From CAYLRY01 sp964386535 (GTDB lineage Bacteria; Chloroflexota; Dehalococcoidia; Dehalococcoidales; UBA3254): a stretch of 64,000 nucleotides of DNA. The notes under the pieces are model-generated. The model was not told the DNA's origin and did not search any database. It was given only the letters and a program-made list of their open reading frames with translations. The position numbers and the translations under genes are program-made. Each line of letters opens with the position of its first letter. Position 1 is the first letter of the stretch. Below are positions 9,612 to 18,386 of the stretch, in pieces. The stretch spans positions 1-64,000 of the forward strand of contig CAYLRY010000006.1 in assembly GCA_964386535.1 (NCBI GenBank), read 5' to 3'.

Positions 9612-10326
9612 TTGGAATGGTACGGGTATTTAGCACATGATCCTTTAAAGCCATTGATCAACTCAAGTGAAAAAGTTGTTTCCTATTTTGCCAGGCGGGG
9701 ATCTGCTGGAGGAAAGTGTGCCTCCTGTCTCTGTAATATGGTCAGGTAAAAAGCCCCAGAATATCTTGAAGAAACAGAAACCCGGCGGATATTGGGGTTA
9801 TCCTGGAAAAAGTAAAGACCACTATCTGTTGGCAACTTTTAAAAATTTACAGGCATTAGTTTACCAATATGAATTCAACCGCACGCATCCAGCAGTTGCT
9901 GGTGCATGTGAATACCTGTTTTCATATCAGACTGAAGAAGGGGATATACGCGGGTTTCTGGGTAACCAGTATACACCGTATTATACCGGAATTGTAATCG
10001 CTCTCTTAATCAAAGCCGGGTTTGAGGATGAACCCCGCATTGAAAAAGCCATTCAATGGCTTTTATCAATTAGGCAAAGCGACGGCGGGTGGGTAATAGG
10101 CAGCCCCGGTTTTTTGGGCCTCAAGGATCTGAAGTGGAGTGATGTAGTCCGTCTTACTTCCGATAGAAATGCTGAGACTGTTCAGGCATTTGATCCGACG
10201 AGACCTTTCTCACACTCCGGCACAGGAATGGTAATCCGGGCTTTGGCAGCTTATAAGCGATATCGCCTTTCTCCGGAAGCCTTACAGGCCGCAAGCTTGT
10301 TAAAATCACATTATGGATGTTATTAA
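9612..10326 (+). pseudogene. Frameshifted prenyltransferase/squalene-cyclase-like (alpha/alpha toroid) protein
   Basis: The uninterrupted ORF begins at a GTG at 9667 and gives 219 residues with toroid-type repeats such as IEKAIQWLLSIRQSDGGW. A homologue-like N-terminus lies upstream in another frame: from about 9612 it reads DPLKPLINSSEKVVSYFARR and would run directly into DLLEESVPPVSVIW if one G were removed from the run at 9697-9700. So the gene carries a +1 frameshift, real or a homopolymer sequencing error. The C-terminus also stops early, at LLKSHYGCY, where family members I recall continue for another repeat. The role of this soluble family is unknown to me. It has no clear ribosome binding site. 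Confidence 0.6.
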
Positions 10327-10674
10327 CCTGATCTATGGCTATGTTTTTCTTTCATCACCTTATATAAACTTTGTGATACAGGCACAGATATGACCTGGCG
10401 AATAAATCCACGCTATCCTCGATCCGCCATCTAAATTTTTTTCTAGCCTCGACCAATAAATTATGTTAACTATTTTGAGCCTGAATTGACTTTTGAGTCA
10501 AGTGAACTTACATAAGCTTGATTAGCCTTGTTTGATGGCGGATTTGGCCTATTATATTGGCTTGACGAAGAACGCCAGTAGTGTAAAAATCAGTATGGAA
10601 ATGTACTGGTTGAATATAATATATTTAACAGTAAAAATAGTCTTGTTTTCTGTAATCTGCTTTTAGGAGGAACA
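10327..10674. other. Intergenic region with inverted repeats, no gene seen
   Basis: No supported ORF lies in these 348 bases. Two dyads stand out: TTGACT-tttg-AGTCAA (10486-10501), and a 10-base pair of inverted copies, ATCCGCCATC at 10422-10431 and GATGGCGGAT at 10534-10543. The region probably holds the promoter of the next gene. Confidence 0.4.
10486..10501. promoter_or_regulatory. Palindromic operator-like site upstream of the cNMP-binding gene
   Basis: TTGACT and AGTCAA are perfect 6-base arms around TTTG. The left arm also resembles a -35 hexamer, so a protein bound here would cover the promoter. It lies about 175 bases upstream of the start codon. No regulator can be assigned. Confidence 0.3.
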
Positions 10675-10677
10675 GTG

Positions 10678-11352
10678 ATGACTCACTGGATGTGTTCATA
10701 TTGCGGCTATTATCTTCAGGCAAATTTGCCGCCTGAAAGATGTCCCGGCTGCAGCCAGGTTTGTATTTTCAACAATGTAACCTGCTATCGTCCTGAATGC
10801 GGTGGTGAACTCAATATTGATCCTTTGCTGGTAGGAGCTACACTGGGTTCACTGACCAAACACACGCCGGCTAAATCCACACCCGCAGTGACGGTTTCCT
10901 CCCAAGATTCCATGCCCATAACAGAGATATTCAGAGGGCTCAGCGAGAAACAGATCAAAACCTTGCGTGATCTAGGAGAGCTGGAATATTACGATCCGGA
11001 TACTTTAATCTGTAAGGAAGGTGACGAGTCCTTAAAACTGTATATTGTGGAAGAAGGACAGGTGACTGTAGAGCCCGAATTGGGTACTGCTAACCTGGTT
11101 CCCCTGACTACTATCTCCCGGAATGCTGCTTTCGGATGGTCTTCCATAGTGCCGCCTAATAAATTAACAGCCAATGTAAAAGCCATAACTAAAACTACAG
11201 TTCTGGCCATAAAAAGAGAGGATTTGTTACAGCTTATTCAGGCGGATCCCCACCTGGGTGTAATTATCATGCAGAATATTGCCGGCATAGTGGCATCCTG
11301 GTTCCGCAGATTTGAGCAGGAGATGGCAGCTTTTATTAAGCAAAGGCGATAA
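10678..11352 (+). CDS. Zinc-ribbon/rubredoxin-like protein with cyclic-nucleotide-binding domain
   Basis: The N-terminus has a Cys cluster of the rubrerythrin/zinc-ribbon kind (C6, C9, C22, C25, with C29, C36 and C41 close by). After a Thr/Pro/Ser linker comes a cyclic-nucleotide-binding-like beta-roll (about 78-200) with ICKEGDESLKLYIVEEGQV. There is no C-terminal HTH, so it is not a CRP/FNR transcription factor as such. The C-terminus is helical (IAGIVASWFRRFEQEM). An AGGAGG stands 7 bases before the ATG at 10678 and only 4 before the GTG at 10675, so the ATG is preferred. It is convergent with the next gene, 7 bases apart. It may sense redox state or a nucleotide and pass this to a partner (inference). 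Confidence 0.75.
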   Translation: MTHWMCSYCGYYLQANLPPERCPGCSQVCIFNNVTCYRPECGGELNIDPLLVGATLGSLTKHTPAKSTPAVTVSSQDSMPITEIFRGLSEKQIKTLRDLGELEYYDPDTLICKEGDESLKLYIVEEGQVTVEPELGTANLVPLTTISRNAAFGWSSIVPPNKLTANVKAITKTTVLAIKREDLLQLIQADPHLGVIIMQNIAGIVASWFRRFEQEMAAFIKQRR

Positions 11353-11359
11353 TTACAGT

Positions 11360-12202
11360 TTATAAAGATTCAGTTCTGGCCCCAAATTCCACCAGTTCTC
11401 TTTCATTTATACCGGAACCCCTTGAAATGAGATGGCGGACAGTGGAAAAGCGATAGTCTCCCAGCAGTGCATCCAGTCTGCCGATACTTATTTCATTCAT
11501 TTTTTCCCTGTTGATGAGATATTCATAAGCCAGTAAGAGCATCTCGTACCTCTCGCTTCTCAATATTTCCCGCATACTTTCTTCTTTTTCATGTAAAAAA
11601 GCTGCCAGCTTATCATAATCAATCCGGATGCTCCTATCGCCAAAATCTATTCTCTTCCATAAGCAACTGAGAACATTGGTATCTTTACAATTGGGAAATT
11701 GATGCACCACATTTTGAGAAATTCTGCCGTCTTCAGCATCTGTACAATCACGCTGAAGGTCAATTCCTGCATTAAGAAAAGCTCCATTAAACCGGTTCCA
11801 GTCATGTAAATCGATCGGAATGGATCTTCCATCTTCAGGGTCAATAAATTCCCATGAAAAGCGGTCTGTACCAAACGCCCATTCATATATGTATGCTTCC
11901 TGGGGTTTCTCACCAATAACGCTAATTGAACCGAGAGGGCGGGTGATATGAGCAAAGCTGTACTGGCCTAATCGATGAAAATAATCCTCCAGTTTTTTTA
12001 TGATAGTATGCTTAACAAACAATCTGTGGCCTTCTTTAGGCATGGGATTATAACTGTCCCTGAAGGCAGCGGCTATGCCTTCCTGAGTAATAATAGTACC
12101 TCCGATACCTGGAAACTCAGTCCTCAGTTCAACTCTAACGTTAGCTTCTCCTCCGGAACCGCCTTCGCAAATAAAGTCTATAGTGCCTTTGCTTTTCTTC
12201 AT
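11360..12202 (-). CDS. Hypothetical protein at the end of the two-component cluster
   Basis: This 280-residue protein is not one I recognise. It is soluble, with no signal peptide or membrane segment. Charged and aromatic residues are frequent (YIYEWAFGTDRFSWEF; DPEDGRSIPIDLHDWNRFNG), and a helical C-terminal half ends in GDYRFSTVRHLISRGSGI. The N-terminus has a Gly-rich stretch, ICEGGSGGEANV. It lies 164 bases downstream of the REC-PAS kinase on the same strand and may have its own promoter (12280-12309). The ribosome binding site is weak. Codon use and composition look like its neighbours, so it is probably a real gene. Confidence 0.65.
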   Translation of the reverse strand: MKKSKGTIDFICEGGSGGEANVRVELRTEFPGIGGTIITQEGIAAAFRDSYNPMPKEGHRLFVKHTIIKKLEDYFHRLGQYSFAHITRPLGSISVIGEKPQEAYIYEWAFGTDRFSWEFIDPEDGRSIPIDLHDWNRFNGAFLNAGIDLQRDCTDAEDGRISQNVVHQFPNCKDTNVLSCLWKRIDFGDRSIRIDYDKLAAFLHEKEESMREILRSERYEMLLLAYEYLINREKMNEISIGRLDALLGDYRFSTVRHLISRGSGINERELVEFGARTESL

Positions 12203-12279
12203 CTGTAATGATCCTGTGGTTATTTTCGATGCAGAAGAATATCTTATGGCGTTGTTAAAAACCAGTCCCCTTTGATTTC

Positions 12280-12309
12280 AATGTAAGTCTTTTTTCCGTA
12301 AGATGTCAA
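12280..12309 (-). promoter_or_regulatory. Putative promoter for the 11360-12202 gene
   Basis: On the minus strand TTGACA is followed after 18 bases by TACATT, about 78 bases before the start codon. The -35 is consensus and the -10 matches four of six. Confidence 0.35.
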
Positions 12310-12366
12310 ATTATATTGGGGTTAATAATCCATGATGTTTCGCAGCAGTTTAATATGGGGCATTCT

Positions 12367-13989
12367 TCAGGTTTTATCGGTTTGCACCACGACTGGTATC
12401 TTGATATGAAACGTGGTACCTTTTCCCGGCTGGCTTTCAACCCAGATTTGACCGTTATGAGCTTCAATTATACCCCGGCAAATTGAAAGACCCAGCCCGG
12501 ATCCTTTATTATGTATATCAATGGCCTGTTTAGCCTGATAAAATCTATTAAATAAATTGTTTATTGTTTCCTGAGACATCCCGATTCCCTGATCCGATAC
12601 AGTAATGATTAAGTCCCCGGCAGATGCTGCTGCCCCGATTATAATATGACTGCCTGGAGGTGAGAATTTTGTTGCATTATCCACCAGGTTTGAAATAACC
12701 TGTGCAATGCGTACAATATCAACATAAATAGAAGGCAGACCGGGTGAAATATTATATTCAAGTTGATGACTAGCCGCCAGAATCGTAAGCCTGCCTTTCG
12801 TTGTTTCCAGTATATCCTTGAATTCACAAATTTGTTTTTCAAGTCTCATTTTCCCAGATTCAATGCGCGAGATGTCCAGTAAATCTCTGATCAACAGATT
12901 CAGGATATCTACTTCTTTATTAGCCTCCTCGAGAAATTCCCGTTGTTGCTGTTTGCTCCATTTTACATCAGGTTCAATCAGAGTCTCTATGAAGCCTTTA
13001 ATTGATTGTAAAGGTGTTTTCAGTTCGTGAGCTACATTCGAAAGCATCTCGTTTTTGGCTTTGTTCAATTGAGTCAGGCTTTCAATCTGCTGAGCTTTTT
13101 TTTGTGCTTCCTTTAACTCGGTGATATCTTTTTGTATTGTTATAAAGCTTACTATCTGTCCTTCCTGGTTCTTGATTGCGCCTACAGTGAGAAATACATC
13201 CCGTCTTTGACCTGTTTTGGTTAGAACGGTAAGTTCTTCGCCTCGAATTATGCCTGTCTGTTTCCACTCGCTGGATAGTGTATTGATCTTGGGCCAGGAC
13301 TCAGGAGCATATAAAATGTCTATAGGGCGTCCGATCAGATCTTCTCTGGTATAGCCAAGCTCTTTACATACCAGGTCATTGACTTCAAGAAATATATTTT
13401 CTAAGGAAACAATATAGCAATAGACCTGAGCATTTTGGAAAAATTGTCTGAATTTTTCTTCACTTTCTTTTAATGACTTCTCTATCCGTTTTCGCTCAAT
13501 AATTTCCTTTTCAAGCTCAGCCACTTTTGAGAATAATTTTGCCAGCAGGCGCTGGTTATGAGATACAAGAAACCTGGATTCTTCAATTGAAATGGTTGAG
13601 GGTGTATTCGGCTTTTGAATACTGGTTTTTTCAATTGTCCCTGATAGAATATCTAGAAAAACTCCCAGCTCAGTTGGCTTACGTATGAAAGCATCTGCGC
13701 CCATGCTCAGGGCAAATTTTTCATCCTCATCAGAGGTGTAGGTGGCAGTATAAAATACCAGAGGTATATTTTTTAGCTTCCTATTTAACTTCCATTCCAT
13801 GCAAAGCTCATAGCCGTCCATTTCCGGCATCAGAATATCGGTTACAATAATATCCGGCGGATTTTCAAGGGCAATTGAAAGCGCCTCTTTCCCGTTTATG
13901 GCGCTGGTTATCTCATGACCAAAAACCCGGAGTTGTTTGACCAGAAGTTTGCGGCTGTCTTCATTATCATCTACTACCAATATTCTCAT
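12367..13989 (-). CDS. Receiver-PAS-histidine kinase (hybrid sensor kinase)
   Basis: This cytoplasmic kinase has a receiver domain at the N-terminus (residues 1-120, acidic pair D7/D8, phospho-acceptor D51, K104). A coiled linker and a PAS domain (about 176-292) follow. The HisKA domain has H321 in NVAHELKTPLQ, and the HATPase domain (about 420-535) carries the N box NLVDNATKF and the G box GSGLGLSICRGIIEAHNG. There are no membrane segments, so it senses an internal signal or is driven by phosphorylation of its own receiver. It is 85 bases downstream of the single-domain regulator and probably shares its transcript. No DNA-binding output protein is nearby. Confidence 0.92.
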   Translation of the reverse strand: MRILVVDDNEDSRKLLVKQLRVFGHEITSAINGKEALSIALENPPDIIVTDILMPEMDGYELCMEWKLNRKLKNIPLVFYTATYTSDEDEKFALSMGADAFIRKPTELGVFLDILSGTIEKTSIQKPNTPSTISIEESRFLVSHNQRLLAKLFSKVAELEKEIIERKRIEKSLKESEEKFRQFFQNAQVYCYIVSLENIFLEVNDLVCKELGYTREDLIGRPIDILYAPESWPKINTLSSEWKQTGIIRGEELTVLTKTGQRRDVFLTVGAIKNQEGQIVSFITIQKDITELKEAQKKAQQIESLTQLNKAKNEMLSNVAHELKTPLQSIKGFIETLIEPDVKWSKQQQREFLEEANKEVDILNLLIRDLLDISRIESGKMRLEKQICEFKDILETTKGRLTILAASHQLEYNISPGLPSIYVDIVRIAQVISNLVDNATKFSPPGSHIIIGAAASAGDLIITVSDQGIGMSQETINNLFNRFYQAKQAIDIHNKGSGLGLSICRGIIEAHNGQIWVESQPGKGTTFHIKIPVVVQTDKT

Positions 13990-14074
13990 GACGGCCTCAT
14001 GAAATGATATTCAAGATATTATAATCTGTTGAAATACTTCATTTTAGAAAATAATATGAGTTATTTCAACTTTT

Positions 14075-14458
14075 TCAGACAATGTACTTTAAAATTTGTT
14101 CAGGCAATTCATTGATGTCTATCGGTTTACGGATAAAACCACTGCATCCTGAGTCAAGAGCTCGCTGTAAATCTTCGGGACTGACACTGGCTGTTATTGC
14201 TATAATGGGTATTTGATTCACCCCGGGTATTGCCTTTATACGTCTGGTGGCCTCAATTCCATCGATGCCTTCTCTCAGCCTGATATCCATTAAAATTAGA
14301 TCAGGTATTTCATTTTGAGCCAGCTCAATGGCCTTCTCGCCGCTGGCGGCTTCAATAGTGCTGTATGCATGCAGGGCCAGTATTTTTCTCAATAAACGTC
14401 TGTTTTCCTCTTTATCATCCACAATCAGTATCTTCTTACCGGCTCCCTCTATATTCAT
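14075..14458 (-). CDS. Single-domain response regulator
   Basis: This is a CheY-like receiver of 127 residues with the acidic pair D14/D15, phospho-acceptor D58 in LILMDIRL, ITAS for the Thr/Ser switch and K106 in IRKPID. It has no output domain. It sits between the two kinases on the same strand, 39 bases after the sensor kinase at 14498. The natural reading is that it passes phosphate from that kinase to the downstream REC-PAS kinase (inference). Confidence 0.92.
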   Translation of the reverse strand: MNIEGAGKKILIVDDKEENRRLLRKILALHAYSTIEAASGEKAIELAQNEIPDLILMDIRLREGIDGIEATRRIKAIPGVNQIPIIAITASVSPEDLQRALDSGCSGFIRKPIDINELPEQILKYIV

Positions 14459-14497
14459 AATAACCTCTTTCCAGACTATAAAATGGAGTTAGTTCTT

Positions 14498-16204
14498 CTA
14501 TTGTTTAGGTAGAGTAAAAATAAACTTACTACCCTGCCCCAGGACACTTTCTACCCAGATCTTACCACCCTGTTTTTCAATAAATTGTTTGCTGATGACC
14601 AGTCCTAATCCTGTGCCTTCTGAACCATCCAGTCGGGCTGGCCCCACCTGTTTATAACTGGTAAATAAAACGTTTATATCCTCTTTGGCTATTCCGATAC
14701 CGGTGTCCTGCACAGAAAAAACGAATTCACTTTCATTTTCGCTAATCTCCAGGCAGACACGGCCTTTTTGAGTGAACTTTACCGCATTACCTAAAAGGTT
14801 AAAGAGGACCTGTTTGGTTTTATTCTTATCTGCGTAAATTTTTGTCATTCCTGGACTTACCACGTATGATAGTTCCAGACCTTTATCTCTGGCCAGTTTG
14901 TCCATACCGGGTATTATTTTAGATATAAGCTCGTTGATATGGAATGTTTCTTTCAGTATTTCAAATTTACCAGATTCAATCTTTGAGAGGTCGAGTAAAT
15001 CGTTAATTAGGCTCAATAGATGTTTGCTGTTATCATAAACTATCTGGAGGTCTTCTTTTTGTTCGGTATTGATGTCTCCTTCCATACCATCCAGCATCAG
15101 TTTGGTATAGCCTATGATGGAATTTAAGGGGGTTCTCAGCTCATGGCTCATATTAGCTAAAAACTGAGACTTATGAAGATTGGCTTGCTCCAATTCAGCC
15201 GTACGCTTTTTTACCAGTTCTTCAAGGTGTCCTTCATATTGTCTTAATTCGTTTTCTACCTGTTTTCTTCTGGTTATTTCTCCGGTCAGTTCCCTGGTTC
15301 TTGATCTTACCTGTGATCTAAGTATTAAGCCAAATGTCGCTAGTATCAGGGCAATTCCTGCAATACTAACCAATAACCAGATTAGCCAGCCCGGTATTGC
15401 GAATTTTTCAATTGGCTCCTGAGCGAACCATCTTCTCAAGGACCGGTGATAGATGGAGTCACTGTCCTGCTTCATTTTGCGGATAGAGGTGTCTATTTTT
15501 TCAATAAGCAAAGGCGTCAGGTTGGAATTCTGGGGGAAAGCAAAGTACAAACGGGAAGGCTGAAATATGATGGGTGTATCTTTAAGGTTGAATTCGTCTT
15601 GATAATGGTAGCCAAAGTCCTTGCTGGTTACACCGGCATCTGCAACGCCGCTTTTGACCAGGTCAAAAACCGCGTTATAGCTGTCAACCTCAATAAAAAT
15701 GCAGTTAATGTCAAATGCTTGAACCAGTTGTTTTATACCTTCAGGTCCCTCAACATTGACACTGCCCTTTAAAACAGAAATGATTTTACCTTCCAGATCT
15801 AAAATTGATAGAATATCGGTGTCTTTGCGTGTATAAATCTGTGTCCAGCTTGTATATACAGCTTCATCGGAGAAAGTATAAATATTTTTACGCTCTTCTG
15901 TAAATGCTACATCCGGCATGACATCAATCTCGTTATTGGTTAACCTTTCCAATGATTCTTGCCAGGTACCGTGCACCCAGTTAATTTCCCATCCTTCTTC
16001 TTCAGCGATAAAGTTAAGGATATCCGGCCAGAATCCGGCAGCTTTGCCTTTAGCGTCCGTAAATATCTTTGGATTATTTTCATATATGCCAGCTCTGACA
16101 ATTATAGTATTTTTAGCCGCTGCATCAACATACAACAAGCATATGCAAAGACACGACAAACAAAGCAGGCTTATCAGAAACCTTCTAAAGAGAGTGGTAT
16201 TCAA
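14498..16204 (-). CDS. Membrane sensor histidine kinase with extracytoplasmic solute-binding (SBP_bac_3) domain
   Basis: A signal/anchor helix (about 8-28) precedes a family-3 solute-binding domain outside the membrane (about 33-262). One transmembrane helix follows (271-296), then a coiled coil (305-345). HisKA has H354 in NMSHELRTPLNS and the HATPase domain has NLLGNAVKF and GTGLGLVISKQF. This layout is that of BvgS/EvgS-like kinases, here without the attached receiver, which is supplied by the next gene. The ligand is probably a small amino-acid-like molecule (family knowledge). The start is TTG at 16204 with GGAG 10 bases upstream. It heads the signalling operon. Confidence 0.92.
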   Translation of the reverse strand: MNTTLFRRFLISLLCLSCLCICLLYVDAAAKNTIIVRAGIYENNPKIFTDAKGKAAGFWPDILNFIAEEEGWEINWVHGTWQESLERLTNNEIDVMPDVAFTEERKNIYTFSDEAVYTSWTQIYTRKDTDILSILDLEGKIISVLKGSVNVEGPEGIKQLVQAFDINCIFIEVDSYNAVFDLVKSGVADAGVTSKDFGYHYQDEFNLKDTPIIFQPSRLYFAFPQNSNLTPLLIEKIDTSIRKMKQDSDSIYHRSLRRWFAQEPIEKFAIPGWLIWLLVSIAGIALILATFGLILRSQVRSRTRELTGEITRRKQVENELRQYEGHLEELVKKRTAELEQANLHKSQFLANMSHELRTPLNSIIGYTKLMLDGMEGDINTEQKEDLQIVYDNSKHLLSLINDLLDLSKIESGKFEILKETFHINELISKIIPGMDKLARDKGLELSYVVSPGMTKIYADKNKTKQVLFNLLGNAVKFTQKGRVCLEISENESEFVFSVQDTGIGIAKEDINVLFTSYKQVGPARLDGSEGTGLGLVISKQFIEKQGGKIWVESVLGQGSKFIFTLPKQ

Positions 16205-16397
16205 ATATAACCATCTCCGTTATTTTGTTTCAGGAAGGATAAGGGTGTACTGTTATTTTTATAAAATCTGAACGAGTGTTTCTTGTCTATCTTAAATGAA
16301 TAATTCAGGAATTTAATATCTATGCATATAGATAAGACCAACGGACATTTCAATACCAATTATTTATAAAAAAATATTATAGAGAGTTTGACAAACT

Positions 16398-16982
16398 TTA
16401 ACTGGTTTTTTTGATATACAGATCTCCGGCATCAATATCTGGAGCAATAAAGAACTCGTTTTGCGCTAAAAACCATTCATATTCACTATAGTCGATTTGA
16501 TCAGCGGGGCTTTCTTCGGCGGTTTCCGGCGGCATGATATAAAGATAAAATTGCTTACATCCCTTAGGGGTGATCGCTGCCGGTTTCCATCCCGGTACCG
16601 GGAAGGACTCCATTACTACCCTGGTTCCGGGTTTGAGCTCCGTTTCCAGTCTTGATTTCAGGGCTCTAGAAGCTGTAGTGAAAAGATAGCACAGGACAAC
16701 TGTGGCTGCGGAAAGGTTCACCGTCATAATGTCTGATTCCAGGAAAGTCACCTTGTCCTGCCAGCCGTTTTCCCTGGCTTTCTCCCTGGCTTTAGCAACC
16801 AGCCAGGGATTTAACTCAATACCCACTGCTTTGCCGGCGCCTTTTTCCAGGGCAGCAAAAAGCAAACGACCATCTCCTGAGCCCAAATCATAGACTATAT
16901 CAGCCGCAGATAACGGCGCCAGATCAAAAAAACAACCCACCTCTTCTTCCGGCGTTGGTATGAAACCTATAAACAACGGCAT
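16398..16982 (-). CDS. Class I SAM-dependent methyltransferase
   Basis: A Rossmann methyltransferase with motif I VYDLGSGDGRLLFAA and acidic motif II VGIELNP, then a motif around VVLCYLF. The substrate is unknown. The longer reading from 17036 would overlap the upstream gene by 14 bases. I prefer the ATG at 16982 because GGAGG stands 8 bases before it and family members usually begin near PFIPTPEEEV; this gives 194 residues. It follows the HTH-ferredoxin gene closely and probably shares its transcript. Confidence 0.85.
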   Translation of the reverse strand: MPLFIGFIPTPEEEVGCFFDLAPLSAADIVYDLGSGDGRLLFAALEKGAGKAVGIELNPWLVAKAREKARENGWQDKVTFLESDIMTVNLSAATVVLCYLFTTASRALKSRLETELKPGTRVVMESFPVPGWKPAAITPKGCKQFYLYIMPPETAEESPADQIDYSEYEWFLAQNEFFIAPDIDAGDLYIKKTS

Positions 16983-17022
16983 CCTGCTCGCCTCCAGTTT
17001 AGAGGGATGACCTTTCTGTCTC

Positions 17023-18111
17023 CTATTTAAGGTCATAAAAGCCCCAGGGAGAGAACCGGCGCATATCGACAGGCGCTCCTTGCTGTGGACTCTTGATAAA
17101 CTCCGGAGGTCTGGCTATTTCCAGTGTCAGGGCTTTTTGTTTGCAGCCGACAACACAGAGGCCGCACCCTTTACAGTTTTCACTAATAATGGAGGCTTTG
17201 AGCTTTTTTGAGCCGGCAGGTTTTGTCATCTCAATAGCTTCGAAATAACAGCGTTCGATGCATCCCTGGCAGCCGGTGCACTGATCTGTGTTTACCACTG
17301 CCTGGTAACGGCTGGCGCCCAGTAAGTCAAATCTTTTTGTTTTCGTCAAAGAATACAGGATTTCACAGGCATCTGGACAACAATAACACACACCTATATG
17401 TACCAGACCTGCTTCCTCGGCTTTACGGACGATTTCCAGTGATTCTTCCAGGGAGATTTCTCTTAATACACGTCCCGGTTTACCCAGGTAGTATTCTCCA
17501 CGGGAATTGTCAAAACAGGCGAAGCAGGTTTCAATGGCATGATCGCATTTAGCCCAGAGTTTACGGCAGCCGCAGGGGGCTATAATCCTGCTTTTAGAAT
17601 TCTGGATAAAAAGCCGGAAATTTTCTTCCGGCAGGATTTGGTCCGGCTGGATGCCTGGGCTTAGGTCAAGCGCTCCGATGGCAGGCCAAACCCTGTGTAC
17701 GGGACGGCCGGTTTTTTCCTGTCTTTTGATGTATCCATCTACGAAGTCCTGATACCATTCATTATAGAAGTAATCGCCCCATAATTCCCTGATTTTATCC
17801 GGCACTGGTTCTACCGCCGGATCACCCACCACATCATGATGGAAAGCCAATAGGGAAGTATGAAATGCATATTGAGTTTTTCCTTTGGTGAGGAAACCTC
17901 TGGCTACCAGGTCTTCAAGCACAAGGTGAAGGCTTTTTTCATCTGTTTTTAACCTTTCCGCTACTTCACCGCAGGTTGCCGGGGCATAAAGCTCAAGAAG
18001 TACCTTACCCTCTTCAGGAGTAAACATAGCCTCAAGTATGTTGATCAGCCGCTGGGATGGCTTTGAGCCCCATTTTCTAATTATCTCATTGTACACTTCA
18101 ATACCCTGCAT
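17023..18111 (-). CDS. Winged-helix / 4Fe-4S ferredoxin protein
   Basis: The 362 residues combine an N-terminal winged-helix-like region (about 30-100; FTPEEGKVLLELYAPATCGE, LVARGFLTKG) with a Cys-rich middle (CGCRKLWAKCDHAIETCFAC and CYCCPDACEI). At the C-terminus is a two-cluster ferredoxin domain, CTGCQGCIERC and CKGCGLCVVGC (about 270-325). It is a known architecture of anaerobes, often near methyltransferases and oxidoreductases. It may be a redox-responsive regulator or an electron carrier with a helical adaptor. It is divergent from the flavodoxin gene across a 275-base region with inverted repeats. The start at 18111 gives a good family N-terminus. Confidence 0.85.
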   Translation of the reverse strand: MQGIEVYNEIIRKWGSKPSQRLINILEAMFTPEEGKVLLELYAPATCGEVAERLKTDEKSLHLVLEDLVARGFLTKGKTQYAFHTSLLAFHHDVVGDPAVEPVPDKIRELWGDYFYNEWYQDFVDGYIKRQEKTGRPVHRVWPAIGALDLSPGIQPDQILPEENFRLFIQNSKSRIIAPCGCRKLWAKCDHAIETCFACFDNSRGEYYLGKPGRVLREISLEESLEIVRKAEEAGLVHIGVCYCCPDACEILYSLTKTKRFDLLGASRYQAVVNTDQCTGCQGCIERCYFEAIEMTKPAGSKKLKASIISENCKGCGLCVVGCKQKALTLEIARPPEFIKSPQQGAPVDMRRFSPWGFYDLK

Positions 18112-18256
18112 GAGATACCTCCTTAAAATGATGTTTATCTGGGCGATTATCGTTTATTACAGACTATCGCTTACGATTTTGTTTGATATTACTATACTAC
18201 CCGTGCATCTGAAACTCAAGAACAACTTTTTGATGACTGATCATTTGACCAGTAGA

Positions 18257-18297
18257 AGACTGATCGCCAGTCTATTATCAAACTGTCCTTTTGACAG
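18257..18297. promoter_or_regulatory. Pair of inverted repeats in the divergent promoter region
   Basis: AGACTG-atcgc-CAGTCT (18257-18273) is followed by CTGTC-ctttt-GACAG (18283-18297). Both lie between the divergent HTH-ferredoxin and flavodoxin genes, where a shared regulator would bind. Whether they are operators or RNA hairpins cannot be told from sequence. Confidence 0.3.
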
Positions 18298-18386
18298 ATG
18301 TCTGCTAACTAAACCAGGCCTAGAATTTAAGAAACCGGAATTATTAGATAGGAAGTTGATAGATCGGAAAAACGGAGGGAGTTTTT

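Noticed and set aside
9667..10326. Functional squalene or terpene cyclase
   Set aside because: The fold repeats are there, but the catalytic DXDD-type motif is not seen and the gene is frameshifted and short.
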